Shown in pieces: positions 1 through 8,886 of a DNA stretch of 60,704 nucleotides. The translations under genes were made by a program, and so were the position numbers. The stretch is from contig JAFYRB010000015.1 of assembly GCA_017559615.1 (NCBI GenBank), positions 1-60,704 on the forward strand, read 5' to 3'. Every line of letters begins with the position of its first letter. Position 1 is the stretch's first letter. The stretch is from Alistipes sp. (GTDB lineage: Bacteria > Bacteroidota > Bacteroidia > Bacteroidales > Rikenellaceae). The notes under the pieces were generated by a model. The model had not been told where the DNA came from. It did not search any database and saw nothing but the letters and a program-made list of their open reading frames with translations.

Positions 1-110
1 CCAAATCTAACCACTTCTAACATTAAATAACAATACCTCTCCCGAAGGTCTTTCCCTATCTTCCCTATCCTCCCTAAACTCCTTAACCTCCCTACTCTCC
101 AACCCCCCCC
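1..110. repeat. Pyrimidine-rich intergenic tract with CTCCCTAA-like repeats
   Basis: No gene is visible before the mnmG stop at 169. Bases 40-105 are a polypyrimidine tract of irregular CCCTATC, CTCCCTAAAC and CTCCTTAACC units ending in a run of eight C and ten A. The same composition and unit recur at about 33722-33757, on the other strand at 35193-35243, and at 40625-40745. The complementary strand is rich in TTAGGGAG and could form G-quadruplexes (inference). Confidence 0.5.
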
Positions 111-142
111 AAAAAAAAAAGAGCGTTCCACGTGGAACACTC
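111..142 (-). terminator. mnmG rho-independent terminator containing a parS-like palindrome
   Basis: Read on the minus strand, bases 142-121 form a stem (GAGTGTTCCA pairing with TGGAACGCTC, one G-T wobble) directly followed by ten T (120-111), 27 bases past the mnmG stop codon. This is a textbook intrinsic terminator. The core 125-138, GTTCCACGTGGAAC, is a perfect 14-bp palindrome matching the widely conserved chromosomal parS core (TGTTNCACGTGNAACA). Confidence 0.8.
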
Positions 143-168
143 CTCTTTTATTACATTATTTCAGTACC

Positions 169-2052
169 CTATCTACCAAATTTCACCAACAACACGTTGA
201 TATCCGCGGGCGACACTCCAGGAATTCTACTTGCCTGACCTATCGTCGTAGGCCTTATTCTCGACAGCTTCTGGCGTGCCTCAATAGTCAGCGACTGCAA
301 CGCCCCGTAGTCAAACTCCGCAGGGATGACGATACTCTCCAGCCTATGCATCTTATCGGCGTAGTACTTCTCCCTCTCGATATAGCCGCGATACTTAATC
401 TGTATCTCTGCTTGCTCCAGCACCTCCTTCGAGAGCTCCTCCTCGGCGATATACTTCTCCAGACGTTTCGCGACTTTTCGTAGCTCCTCAATCCTCACAT
501 TGCTACGCAAAATGATATCATAGAGCTTTTTTCCCTCCGACAAAGGCTCCTCGCCAATAGAAATTAAATAGTCGTCAATTTCGCCTATTTTCACAGGACT
601 CTTACGGAGCATCGAAATAAGCGATTCTACGGCCGCATTTTTTTTGCACAGTTTTTCGTATTTCTCAGCCTCTACAAGACCAATTTTATAACCAAGAGGT
701 GTAAGTCGTGCATCGGCATTATCCTGACGCAACAGAATTCTATACTCTGCTCGTGAGGTAAACATACGATAAGGCTCATCGACACCCTTCGTAACGAGGT
801 CATCAATCAGCACACCTATGTATGCCTCATCGCGCTGAAGCACAATGCTCTCCTCGCCCTGCAGTGAGCGATGCGCGTTGATACCTGCCATCAGTCCCTG
901 TGCCGCAGCCTCCTCATATCCCGTAGTTCCGTTTACCTGACCTGCGAAATATAGGCCCTCGACGAGTTTTGTCTCGAGCGTATGGTGTAGCTGTGTAGGT
1001 GGGAAGTAGTCATACTCGATGGCGTAACCTGGGCGATAGACGTGAACATCCTCTAAACCCACGATGTTACGTAGCGCCTCGAGCTGCACCTCATAAGGCA
1101 GCGACGATGAGAAGCCATTGAGGTAGTACTCATTCGTATCTCTACCCTCAGGCTCGAGGAATAGCTGATGTTGCTCCTTCTCGGCGAAGGTACGTAGCTT
1201 ATCCTCGATACTTGGGCAGTAGCGTGGTCCTATGCCCGATATCGTGCCGTTGAACAATGGCGAACGGTCAAATCCCGTACGTAGTATGTCGTGTACGCGC
1301 TTCGAGGTATATACCATAAAGCAAGGCATCTGCTCCCTAACCGCCTCTGTATCAGTGTCATAGGAGAATTTGCCTGGCTCCATATCGCCCTCCTGCATCT
1401 CCAATGCGTCGAAGTTTATGGTGCGAGCATCAAGACGTGCTGGCGTACCAGTCTTCATCCTACCCTGCTCGAATCCGAGTGCTACGAGCTGTGCCGTAAT
1501 GCCGTGCGCCGCTTGGTCGCCCGCTCTACCACCCTCGGCCTGTGCCTCGCCGCAGTGCATCACACCCTCGAGGAACGTTCCCGCAGTAAGCACTACCCTA
1601 CGGCACTCTATCTCCACTCCCATTCGCGTTTTAACGCCCCTTACACGCGTTTTCTCCGCCGTATGGTCTATGAGTATCTCCGTCACCGAATCTTGCCACA
1701 GATAGAGGTTTTTGGTGTTCTCAAGGCTCCTGCGCCACAAGCGTGAGAACTTAGCCTTATCGCACTGCGCACGTGGGCTCCACATCGCTGCACCCTTCGA
1801 GCGGTTGAGCATTCGGAACTGTATGGTGCTAAGGTCGGTGATACGTCCCATCTTACCGCCGAGAGCATCTATCTCTCTGACTATCTGACCTTTGGCAACG
1901 CCACCCACGGCAGGGTTACACGACATCGCTGCCATCTTCTCCATATCGATGGTTATGAGCAGTGTGCGTGAGCCAAGACGTGCTGCTGCCGAGGCTGCCT
2001 CACATCCTGCGTGTCCCGCGCCGACAACGACTATATCGTATTGCAGTTTCAT
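169..2052 (-). CDS. mnmG: tRNA uridine-5-carboxymethylaminomethyl(34) synthesis enzyme MnmG (GidA)
   Basis: A 627-residue flavoprotein. With MnmE it installs the (carboxymethyl)aminomethyl group on the wobble uridine of tRNAs in the cytosol. The start at [16 protein letters not shown] is chosen because it puts the FAD-binding GxGxxG (residues 11-16) at the usual place; the in-frame extension upstream lies inside ybeY. Other family signatures are [12 protein letters not shown] near residue 45 and [13 protein letters not shown] in the second half. Length is normal for the family. Its start codon overlaps the ybeY stop (ATGA), so the two are probably co-transcribed and translationally coupled. 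mnmG is often near oriC in bacteria, and the adjacent parS-like site fits that, but no parA, parB or dnaA is seen here. Confidence 0.97.
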   Translation of the reverse strand: MKLQYDIVVVGAGHAGCEAASAAARLGSRTLLITIDMEKMAAMSCNPAVGGVAKGQIVREIDALGGKMGRITDLSTIQFRMLNRSKGAAMWSPRAQCDKAKFSRLWRRSLENTKNLYLWQDSVTEILIDHTAEKTRVRGVKTRMGVEIECRRVVLTAGTFLEGVMHCGEAQAEGGRAGDQAAHGITAQLVALGFEQGRMKTGTPARLDARTINFDALEMQEGDMEPGKFSYDTDTEAVREQMPCFMVYTSKRVHDILRTGFDRSPLFNGTISGIGPRYCPSIEDKLRTFAEKEQHQLFLEPEGRDTNEYYLNGFSSSLPYEVQLEALRNIVGLEDVHVYRPGYAIEYDYFPPTQLHHTLETKLVEGLYFAGQVNGTTGYEEAAAQGLMAGINAHRSLQGEESIVLQRDEAYIGVLIDDLVTKGVDEPYRMFTSRAEYRILLRQDNADARLTPLGYKIGLVEAEKYEKLCKKNAAVESLISMLRKSPVKIGEIDDYLISIGEEPLSEGKKLYDIILRSNVRIEELRKVAKRLEKYIAEEELSKEVLEQAEIQIKYRGYIEREKYYADKMHRLESIVIPAEFDYGALQSLTIEARQKLSRIRPTTIGQASRIPGVSPADINVLLVKFGR

Positions 2053-2486
2053 AGATACTTCTCGCGTAGTAGTTTGAGGTATTTGTTCTCCATACGTCGC
2101 ATATTCTTCTCTGCCCACGCCGTCTTATCCTTATGACCGCAGAGGTGCAATGCTCCGTGTACTATTACGCGACGCATCTCGTTGATTGGTAGAGAGTTAT
2201 ACAACGCCGCGTTGTCCGTCACCGTAGCCACGTCTATATACACCTCGCCCGCTACGACGCCCTCCTCTACCCTACTTTCGCGCTCCTCGAAGGTAATGAC
2301 ATCGGTGAAGTAGTCGTGACCGAGGAAGTCGCGGTTCATCTGGCGATGATACTCCGACGAGCAGAAGATATAGTTTATCTCGCCCGCCTCATAGCCCTCG
2401 CTACGTATAACCTCCTCAATCCATCGGCGAAGCACCAGACGTTTGGTTGGAAGGTAGTTCGAATCTTGGTTGTAGAAATGTATCAT
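2049..2486 (-). CDS. ybeY: Endoribonuclease YbeY (rRNA maturation factor)
   Basis: A 145-residue cytosolic metallo-endoribonuclease of the UPF0054 family, needed for 16S rRNA 3'-end maturation and 70S quality control. The start at [10 protein letters not shown] (2486) is an ATG; the longer open frame would need a TTG. The metal site is [11 protein letters not shown]: the first two His (HxxxH) are present, but the position of the usual third His (HGxLHLxGYDH) is Asp. From memory this is common among Bacteroidetes YbeY proteins, so the enzyme is probably still active. The stop overlaps the mnmG start by 4 bp, and EnvC-like lies 29 bp upstream, suggesting an operon. Confidence 0.92.
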   Translation of the reverse strand: MIHFYNQDSNYLPTKRLVLRRWIEEVIRSEGYEAGEINYIFCSSEYHRQMNRDFLGHDYFTDVITFEERESRVEEGVVAGEVYIDVATVTDNAALYNSLPINEMRRVIVHGALHLCGHKDKTAWAEKNMRRMENKYLKLLREKYL

Positions 2487-2515
2487 TGCGCTGAAAGTCA
2501 ATTAGTTGGGGTTAG

Positions 2516-3637
2516 TTATTTCTTTTTGAAGAATGATGATACGGTGAGTGGTTTCTTGGTCTCGCAGTCGTAGATTGCAATACGCACGTATGGCTTATCG
2601 CCGCTCTCGATGCCGCTACCTATCACACCAATCTTCTGGTCCTTCTTCACCACATCGCCCTTCTTAACGCTCACCGACGAGAGGTTTGTGTAGGTCACAA
2701 GATACTCGTTGTAGCCGAGGAATATGGTGTACTTATTCGTAAGTTTCTTATACTGTATATCCTGCACGATACCCTCGTGAATGGTCCTCACGGCAGCACC
2801 CTTAGGGCCTGTGATGGTACCTCCGAAGCCCTGCTCTGTCAGCACGCCACCCTCAACAGGGAGGTTCAAGCCCTTGGTATTTCGCGAGAATCCCGCACCT
2901 ACCTTATTTCCCTTGAGCATCTTCTGCAACTGTGCCACCGCCTCGTCATACTGCTTCTGCTGCTTGCGCTGCTCGTTTATAGCCTCCTTCTCACGCTTTG
3001 TGAGTTTGTTGTAGGCACGTTGTGCCGCAGTACGGCTATCCTCCAATTTGCGACGCTCCTTCGCAAGGACCGACGATATGGAGTCGAGTTGGTTGTTACG
3101 TATCTCAAGTTGCTGGCGCTGCTCATCGAGCAACATTGTCTGTGCTAATATCGTATCTGCCAATGCCTTACGGCTTGCTGTGATATGCTCTATCTCGGCC
3201 TTACGGCGTGCCGCCTCGGTTATGCTCTGCGATGCGAGGATGTAGTTTGAGTTGTTCTGTCGCGTATGGTTGCGGTATGCCACACGCACCGCCTCGGCAT
3301 ATATCTCGCGGTTGTGTTGCAATACCTGCTCCAGCGAGTCTATCGTTGTTTCACACCCCTTCATCACCCTCTCTACTACCTCTCGCTCCTCGTTTACCTC
3401 GCCGATGTAGTCGTTGCGTAGTCTTACCTCACGTTCCAAGGCCTGCACCTCCTTCGAGGCACTCTTCTTCTCCTTTTTTAGGGTTTCGACCTCTGCGGTA
3501 AGTTTCTGCAACTCGCGCTTATACTGCTCGGTACGCTTACGCTGCTCCTCGGTCTTCTTATCCTGTGCCGAGAGTGGTAGGGTAGCGACAAATAGTAGCG
3601 CAACTAACGTTAAGATATGTGAAAAGAGTCTACTCAT
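2516..3637 (-). CDS. EnvC-type murein hydrolase activator (coiled coil plus degenerate M23/LytM)
   Basis: 373 residues with a Sec signal peptide (about 1-24, ending LSAQ), a long charged coiled coil (about 25-245), and a C-terminal LytM/M23 domain (about 255-373). The LytM domain keeps the fold signature (GDVVKKDQKIGVIGSG) but lacks the zinc ligands: the usual YxHL is YTNL and no HxxxD or HxH motif is seen. It should therefore be a periplasmic activator of cell-wall amidases in division, like EnvC or NlpD, rather than a hydrolase itself. In related Bacteroidetes a TPR protein precedes this gene, as here (24 bp gap). The short leader before the start contains a CA/GT dinucleotide run. Confidence 0.88.
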   Translation of the reverse strand: MSRLFSHILTLVALLFVATLPLSAQDKKTEEQRKRTEQYKRELQKLTAEVETLKKEKKSASKEVQALEREVRLRNDYIGEVNEEREVVERVMKGCETTIDSLEQVLQHNREIYAEAVRVAYRNHTRQNNSNYILASQSITEAARRKAEIEHITASRKALADTILAQTMLLDEQRQQLEIRNNQLDSISSVLAKERRKLEDSRTAAQRAYNKLTKREKEAINEQRKQQKQYDEAVAQLQKMLKGNKVGAGFSRNTKGLNLPVEGGVLTEQGFGGTITGPKGAAVRTIHEGIVQDIQYKKLTNKYTIFLGYNEYLVTYTNLSSVSVKKGDVVKKDQKIGVIGSGIESGDKPYVRIAIYDCETKKPLTVSSFFKKK

Positions 3638-3639
3638 TA

Positions 3640-3661
3640 TGTGTGTGTCTGTGTGTGTGGT
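3640..3661. repeat. GT/CA dinucleotide tract
   Basis: The 24-bp gap between the TPR gene and the EnvC-like gene is almost entirely (GT)n with one interruption. It lies just upstream of the EnvC-like ATG on the minus strand, where a Shine-Dalgarno would be, so length changes could alter translation (inference). Confidence 0.6.
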
Positions 3662-5383
3662 TTATTGTTTGGTATTAGCTTTTATCTCGGCTATATGTGC
3701 CTCCATCTCTGCGCTGTCGTAGCCACGCTCTATGGCCTTTTTCCAGTATGTCTCGGCCATAAACTTCTCGCCCAATGCCCAGAGGATATCGCCATAGTGG
3801 CATAGCAGCGACGCATCACGCTGTGAACTTATGGTAAGTGCCTGACGCATATATGTTTTAGCCTCGTCGTTACGGCCCAAAAGGTGGAGTATCCACGCAT
3901 ATGTATCTACGTATGCCGCATTCCCTGGCTCACCACTCATCGCGCGGTAGGACATCTCCAGCGCACGCTCCAACTCCATATGCTTAAGACTTAGGAAGTA
4001 GGCGTAGTTGTTCAGCACAAGGAGGTTATCGCCGTTGTAGTCGAGTGCCTTACGGTAGGCCTTGAATGCCGCCTTATCGTTCTCCATCTCGTGATAGACA
4101 TCTCCGATGCTGCCCCACAACTCGCTACGCTTCTCATCTGCCGTAGCACGCTTCAGGCTCTGCTTATACATCGCAATAGCGCCCTTGTAATCCTCTTTTT
4201 CGGTCAGTAGGTATGCGGTGTAGGTAAGTATCGTTTCATCCTCCGAGAAGCGCTCTAAAGCCCTCTTATGGTCCTCCGCCATCAGCTCCTCACGTCCCAT
4301 ATATCGCTCCAACTGCAACAGGTAGATGTAATCTTCGGCCGTTGTAGCCTCGTTGTCGAGGTGTCGGCGTAGTAGCTCCAATGCCTGGTCGTGGTCGCCC
4401 AAGGCTATCATATGCTCGGCATAGGCATTCACCACCTCGCGGTTATTCGGGTAGTCGATAGCCATACGTTGTACGATAGCTCCGATACGGATGTAGTTCT
4501 TGGCGTAGAAGTTATGGTTTGCCGTATACTGTCCCAGACGATGTATCTTCTCCTCGACCGTCACCTCGCCACTACGGAACAACAACTCCTCGTAGTCGAA
4601 CATACGTTGTGTCTCACCCTTCGAGTAGTAGAAGTTCGCGATGGCCTCTATGCTTTCAAGGTTTGTTGTATCCATACGGAATGCCTCCTCCCACGTCACA
4701 CGTGCCAGCGAGTCCTTACCCGCAATGTCATAGGTCTCGGCCAAGGCTCTGCGTGCCTCAATGTCGTAGGGCATCTCCACACTACGTCGCTTACCCTCCG
4801 CTATGGCGCGCTCATACTGCCGTGTGTCGAGCAGCAGCGAGTGCTTTATCTCCGCGAGATAGTGGTTATATCCCATACGCATCTCCGCGCTATCGAGGAT
4901 TGCAATTGCCGAGTATGGCATTCCCGACGAGCCATAGATAATGGCAAGTGCGTGGTAGGATTGCAGGTTTCGGGGGTCCAGACGCATCAGACGTCGGAAG
5001 ATAGGTATAGCACGTGTATATTGATGTGCTTCGACAAGTTTTGTGGCATAATGCTCTGTGTACCACTTATTTGTAGTATCCGCAACAAACGCCCTACGAG
5101 CATACTCCAAAGCCTCGTGGGGTGTGTGTTCGGTTCTACTAATGTACATCAGCGCAGGGCCATAGGTGCTATCACGCTCTAAAATCTCGTGCCATATACG
5201 CCTTGCCTCCGCGGTGTCGCGGTGGATGACCAATCGCTTTACGGCATCGGCGTGAAGATAGGTGTTCGAGAGGCTATCAGGGAGTGGAGTATCACCCCTT
5301 CGAGCAGCCATACTTTGGTTGCCCACAGCAGTAATAACCACCGCAACGAGTGCCATTATGATATATTTTACAACCCCTCTCAT
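3662..5383 (-). CDS. Secreted tetratricopeptide-repeat protein
   Basis: 573 residues with an N-terminal signal peptide (about 1-27, hydrophobic stretch then SMAAR) followed by TPR units along nearly the whole length, for example around A-L-E-Y-A-R-R-A-F, N-Y-A-Y-F-L-S-L and D-T-Y-A-W-I-L-H. TPR solenoids are protein-interaction scaffolds; no enzyme domain is visible. Location is periplasmic or outer-membrane associated. Its place directly upstream of the EnvC-like activator is conserved in Bacteroidales as I remember it, usually with a small lipoprotein gene between, which is absent here. A role in envelope assembly or division is inference from context. Confidence 0.85.
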   Translation of the reverse strand: MRGVVKYIIMALVAVVITAVGNQSMAARRGDTPLPDSLSNTYLHADAVKRLVIHRDTAEARRIWHEILERDSTYGPALMYISRTEHTPHEALEYARRAFVADTTNKWYTEHYATKLVEAHQYTRAIPIFRRLMRLDPRNLQSYHALAIIYGSSGMPYSAIAILDSAEMRMGYNHYLAEIKHSLLLDTRQYERAIAEGKRRSVEMPYDIEARRALAETYDIAGKDSLARVTWEEAFRMDTTNLESIEAIANFYYSKGETQRMFDYEELLFRSGEVTVEEKIHRLGQYTANHNFYAKNYIRIGAIVQRMAIDYPNNREVVNAYAEHMIALGDHDQALELLRRHLDNEATTAEDYIYLLQLERYMGREELMAEDHKRALERFSEDETILTYTAYLLTEKEDYKGAIAMYKQSLKRATADEKRSELWGSIGDVYHEMENDKAAFKAYRKALDYNGDNLLVLNNYAYFLSLKHMELERALEMSYRAMSGEPGNAAYVDTYAWILHLLGRNDEAKTYMRQALTISSQRDASLLCHYGDILWALGEKFMAETYWKKAIERGYDSAEMEAHIAEIKANTKQ

Positions 5384-5400
5384 AGCCCCTATTTAACGTT

Positions 5401-5438
5401 AAGAGTGGCTAAAAAATTATGTAGTTTTAGCCACTCTT
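5401..5438. terminator. Terminator downstream of pheS
   Basis: A perfect 14-bp stem (AAGAGTGGCTAAAA with TTTTAGCCACTCTT) with a 10-base loop lies between the pheS stop (5458) and the TPR gene start. The A/T-rich inner arms give it U-tract character in both directions. It separates pheS from the TPR-EnvC-YbeY-MnmG unit on the same strand. Confidence 0.75.
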
Positions 5439-5457
5439 AAGTTCTGTTAGTTATCTG

Positions 5458-6483
5458 TTATAGTGCGCTCTCGAACTGGTTTAGGAAGCGAACATCGTTC
5501 TCGAAGTAGAGACGCAAGTCACCCACGCCATACTTGAGCATTGCGATACGCTCAATACCCATACCAAATGCGAAGCCCGAGAACTCCTTAGGGTCGATGT
5601 TGTTGTACTCCAAGACATTAGGGTCTACCATACCGCAACCCATAATCTCCAACCAACCAGTGCCCTTACATACGCCACAGCCCTTACCGCCGCAGATCGA
5701 GCAAGATACATCCACCTCGGCTGATGGCTCCGTAAATGGGAAGTACGAAGGACGCATACGAATCTGTGCCTGCTCGCCGAAAAGCTCCTTTGCGAAGTAG
5801 AGCAACGACTGCTTCATATCAGCAAACGACACATTGCGGTCGATATACAATCCCTCAATCTGGTGGAAGATGCAGTGTGCGCGATATGAGATAGCCTCGT
5901 TACGGAACACGCGACCAGGGCAGATAACGCGAATAGGAGGCTTCTGACGCTCCATAGTACGCACCTGAATCGACGAGGTGTGGGTACGCAACACCACATC
6001 AGGGTTGCTCTCGATGAAGAACGTATCCTGCATATCGCGTGCTGGATGCTCTGGTGGGAAGTTGAGAGCCGAGAATACGTGCCAGTCATCCTCAATCTCT
6101 GGGCCATCAGCGATGGTGTATCCGAGACGTGAGAAGATGCTCTCAATCTCCTGCTTCACGATAGAGATAGGGTGGCGTGAGCCTACCGACTCCACCGAGC
6201 CAGGACGTGTCATATCATCAATCTTCGATGCGTTCATTGCCGCAGCGTTGCCAATCTCCTCCTTGAGGGTGTTTATACGCTCCGTAGCCACATTCTTGAG
6301 GTGGTTAAGACGCTGTCCCAACTCACGCTTCTGCTCCGCAGGAACGCTCTTAAACTCCTCCATCAGTGCGCCAAGTACGCCCTTCTTACCGAGAATCTTA
6401 ATACGGAATGCCTCAACATCCGCAGCGCTCTGAGGTGCGAAAGCCTCAATTTCGGCTAAAAGCTCTTCAATTTTGTTAATCAT
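5458..6483 (-). CDS. pheS: Phenylalanine--tRNA ligase alpha subunit
   Basis: 341 residues; the catalytic alpha subunit of cytosolic PheRS, charging tRNA-Phe. The start MINKIEELLAEIEAF (6483) matches the family; the longer open frame runs through the promoter region. Residues 1-95 form the N-terminal coiled coil. The class II core has motif 2 (VFRNEAI) and motif 3 at the C-terminus (GFAFGMGIERIAML). The cysteine-rich insertion CSICGGKGCGVCKGTG near residue 262 is typical of Bacteroidetes PheS and probably binds a metal. pheT is not in the window, so the subunits are unlinked. It is divergent from the patatin gene. Confidence 0.96.
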   Translation of the reverse strand: MINKIEELLAEIEAFAPQSAADVEAFRIKILGKKGVLGALMEEFKSVPAEQKRELGQRLNHLKNVATERINTLKEEIGNAAAMNASKIDDMTRPGSVESVGSRHPISIVKQEIESIFSRLGYTIADGPEIEDDWHVFSALNFPPEHPARDMQDTFFIESNPDVVLRTHTSSIQVRTMERQKPPIRVICPGRVFRNEAISYRAHCIFHQIEGLYIDRNVSFADMKQSLLYFAKELFGEQAQIRMRPSYFPFTEPSAEVDVSCSICGGKGCGVCKGTGWLEIMGCGMVDPNVLEYNNIDPKEFSGFAFGMGIERIAMLKYGVGDLRLYFENDVRFLNQFESAL

Positions 6484-6495
6484 ATATAGTTCGTA

Positions 6496-6526
6496 TTGTT
6501 TATGACGTGTTATTGTATTAACTTTG
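6496..6526 (+). promoter_or_regulatory. Promoter of the patatin gene
   Basis: A Bacteroidetes-type promoter: TTGT at 6496-6499, a 19-base spacer, then TAACTTTG at 6519-6526. The predicted start is near 6533, giving a ~59-base leader to the ATG at 6592. A mirror-image TAACTTTG on the minus strand (plus 6568-6575) is the probable -7 box for pheS; its -33 box is weak. Confidence 0.65.
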
Positions 6527-6591
6527 TATGTAGTTAGGTGACATACATACACATAATATTCAACGTACAAAGTTACGATTATTTTTTACAA

Positions 6592-8886
6592 ATGAAAAGG
6601 TTTTTCGCTATAATAATTACCTTTTTGCTACTCTTGCCTCTATCTTCGTGGGCGCAGAGTGTCGGTGTGGTGATGAGTGGTGGTGGAGCAAAGGGACTCT
6701 ACCACATTGGAGTGCTACGTGCTTTGGAGGAGAATGGTATCCCTATCGACTACATTTCGGGTACCTCTATGGGTTCGATTATCGGCGGTCTTTACGCCTC
6801 GGGATATACCATCGAGGAGATGGAGGAGGTAGCCTTGTCGGGCGATATAGCACGCTGGGTTAGCGGAAATATAAGTCCTCGTTTCAACTACTACTATATT
6901 GACAAAGAGCGTGTTACGAGTATGATACGCGTACCTATCGACGTGCGTCTTACGTCCGACTCGGAGCTACGCCATCGCATCGTTCTTCCAGGTTCGGTGA
7001 TGAACACCTCGGAGATAGACCTTGCGCTTAACTCCTTCTTTGCGCAGGCATCAACGGGTGCGGGTGGCAACTTCGATAGGTTGATGATACCCTTCCGATG
7101 CGTTGCAACCGATATGTCGCAGCATCGCGCTGTGGAGCTTCGCAGTGGCGACTTGGCACGTGCCATACGTGCGTCGATGGCTCTTCCTGTTGCGTTTCCG
7201 CCGGTGGAGATTGACTCGGTGCTTATGTGCGATGGTGGCTGCTACGATAACTTCCCGTGGCGCAGCCTCGATGAGGCCTTCCACCCCGATATCCTGATAG
7301 GTGCGGTGTGTACCGATATGGAGTCGCATTTGAATAAGAACTCCTCTGTCGTAGAGCAAGTTATGTCGCTTATCACCAAGCCTTCGGACTTCGATATGCC
7401 CGCTGAACGCTCGGTGCTTATACATCGCGCCGTGGAGCGTTCGGTATTGGATTTCGATAGTGCTGCCGAGATTATGGCGCAGGGATATAACGATGCTCTG
7501 GAGCGTATGCCCGAGATAAAGGCTCTCGTAAAGCGCCGTATGACGAAGGAGGAGTATAAGCAGCGCCGCGTGGAGTTTCGCCGTCGCTGTCCGAAGGCCT
7601 TTATTGGCGAGGTTACTATCGAGGGACTCAACGAGGGCCAGCGTGAGAATGTGGAGCGTATGATGAACATCGGCCACGCACGTGCTAACGACACCCTTCC
7701 GCTGCACGCCGAGGAGCTTAGCGAGAACTACCTCTCGATGTTGGCCAATAGCGCTATGCGTAGCGACTTCCCTACGTTCAACTATAACCACACTACGGAG
7801 CGTTACGATGTCACGTTACCGCTCTCGGTACGCCCCAATTTCGACATCCTGATAGGTGGTAACATCTCCTCTACGGCCTTCAACCAAGCCTACGTAGGTC
7901 TGCAATATAACACTCTCGGTAGGGTAGAGCAGACTATCTCGCTCGATGCGTTGCTTGGTCCTATCTACACTATGGCACGCCTCAAAGGTCGCACAACGCT
8001 GATTTACGACAAACCGCTATATTTCGATTACTCCCTCAACTTCAACATACATAACACGCTCTACGGTAACTTTGGCAACCTCACGAGTGTAGATAATGCG
8101 GAGCCTATGCGTATGATGGAGGGTTTCGTGTCGTTGGCCGTAGGTTCAGCCTTCGAGCGTAAGAGCGTCGCGGAGCTTCGTATCAACGGTGGTCGCAACA
8201 GTTATAGATATAATATGGCGGGGTATGAGAAGCGTCAGTACACCCATTTCGACTACCTCGCTTCGGCAATAATCCTTGAGCGTTCGACACTCAACAAGCC
8301 GCTATTCCCAACGCGTGGTACACACCTCTGCGCCTCGGCGATATATGTCTATGGACGTGATAAGCGTACCTCGCGTGCTGATGCGACGCTTCAAACACCT
8401 GCCGAGAAGGTTAATATGATTCGTCAGTGGTGGGGTGTTAAGGCGGAGTGGGAGCACTACCTCAATCTCCTTCCGCATCAAGCCTTAACCCTCGGTTACT
8501 CTGTCGAGGGAGTCTATACCACACACCCTGTGTTTGACTCTCGCGAGGCCACGCTACTCTCGTCGCCACACTATGCTCCGCTGCTGCACTCAAGGATGAT
8601 ATATATGCCCGAGTTCCGCGCCGATAGATACCTCGGTGTGGGTGTTATGCCTACGGTGCGCCTATGGGGTAACCTCTTTGCACGCCTTAGTGTCTATGCT
8701 ATGTTCAGGGATAAGTTCGAGGGTGAGATGATGCACTATATGTCCGACCTATCGCTTATCTACCACACTCCGATAGGTCCTGTGAGCCTCGCACTTACGA
8801 AGTATAACTTTCACAACGCCAAGAACTTATATCTCACGTTTAACTTCGGCTATGCGATTTTCGGTCGTAAGGGATTGTACTATTAG
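6592..8886 (+). CDS. Patatin-like phospholipase fused to an outer-membrane beta-barrel (type Vd-like)
   Basis: 764 residues. A signal peptide (1-21, ending SSWAQ) is followed by a patatin domain with the oxyanion motif SGGGAKG, the nucleophile elbow GTSMG (Ser59) and the catalytic DGG (Asp214). A POTRA-like segment (about 340-430) and a C-terminal 16-strand-type barrel of the Omp85/surface antigen class follow, ending in an aromatic residue (YY) as outer-membrane barrels do. This is the PlpD architecture: the passenger lipase is displayed or released across the outer membrane by its own barrel. The start at MKRFFAII gives a clean signal peptide. The last 60 bp overlap the convergent kinase-like gene. 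Confidence 0.9.
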   Translation: MKRFFAIIITFLLLLPLSSWAQSVGVVMSGGGAKGLYHIGVLRALEENGIPIDYISGTSMGSIIGGLYASGYTIEEMEEVALSGDIARWVSGNISPRFNYYYIDKERVTSMIRVPIDVRLTSDSELRHRIVLPGSVMNTSEIDLALNSFFAQASTGAGGNFDRLMIPFRCVATDMSQHRAVELRSGDLARAIRASMALPVAFPPVEIDSVLMCDGGCYDNFPWRSLDEAFHPDILIGAVCTDMESHLNKNSSVVEQVMSLITKPSDFDMPAERSVLIHRAVERSVLDFDSAAEIMAQGYNDALERMPEIKALVKRRMTKEEYKQRRVEFRRRCPKAFIGEVTIEGLNEGQRENVERMMNIGHARANDTLPLHAEELSENYLSMLANSAMRSDFPTFNYNHTTERYDVTLPLSVRPNFDILIGGNISSTAFNQAYVGLQYNTLGRVEQTISLDALLGPIYTMARLKGRTTLIYDKPLYFDYSLNFNIHNTLYGNFGNLTSVDNAEPMRMMEGFVSLAVGSAFERKSVAELRINGGRNSYRYNMAGYEKRQYTHFDYLASAIILERSTLNKPLFPTRGTHLCASAIYVYGRDKRTSRADATLQTPAEKVNMIRQWWGVKAEWEHYLNLLPHQALTLGYSVEGVYTTHPVFDSREATLLSSPHYAPLLHSRMIYMPEFRADRYLGVGVMPTVRLWGNLFARLSVYAMFRDKFEGEMMHYMSDLSLIYHTPIGPVSLALTKYNFHNAKNLYLTFNFGYAIFGRKGLYY

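Noticed and set aside
1291..1746. Open frames on the plus strand inside mnmG
   Set aside because: They mirror the coding strand of a well-conserved gene and show no protein features.
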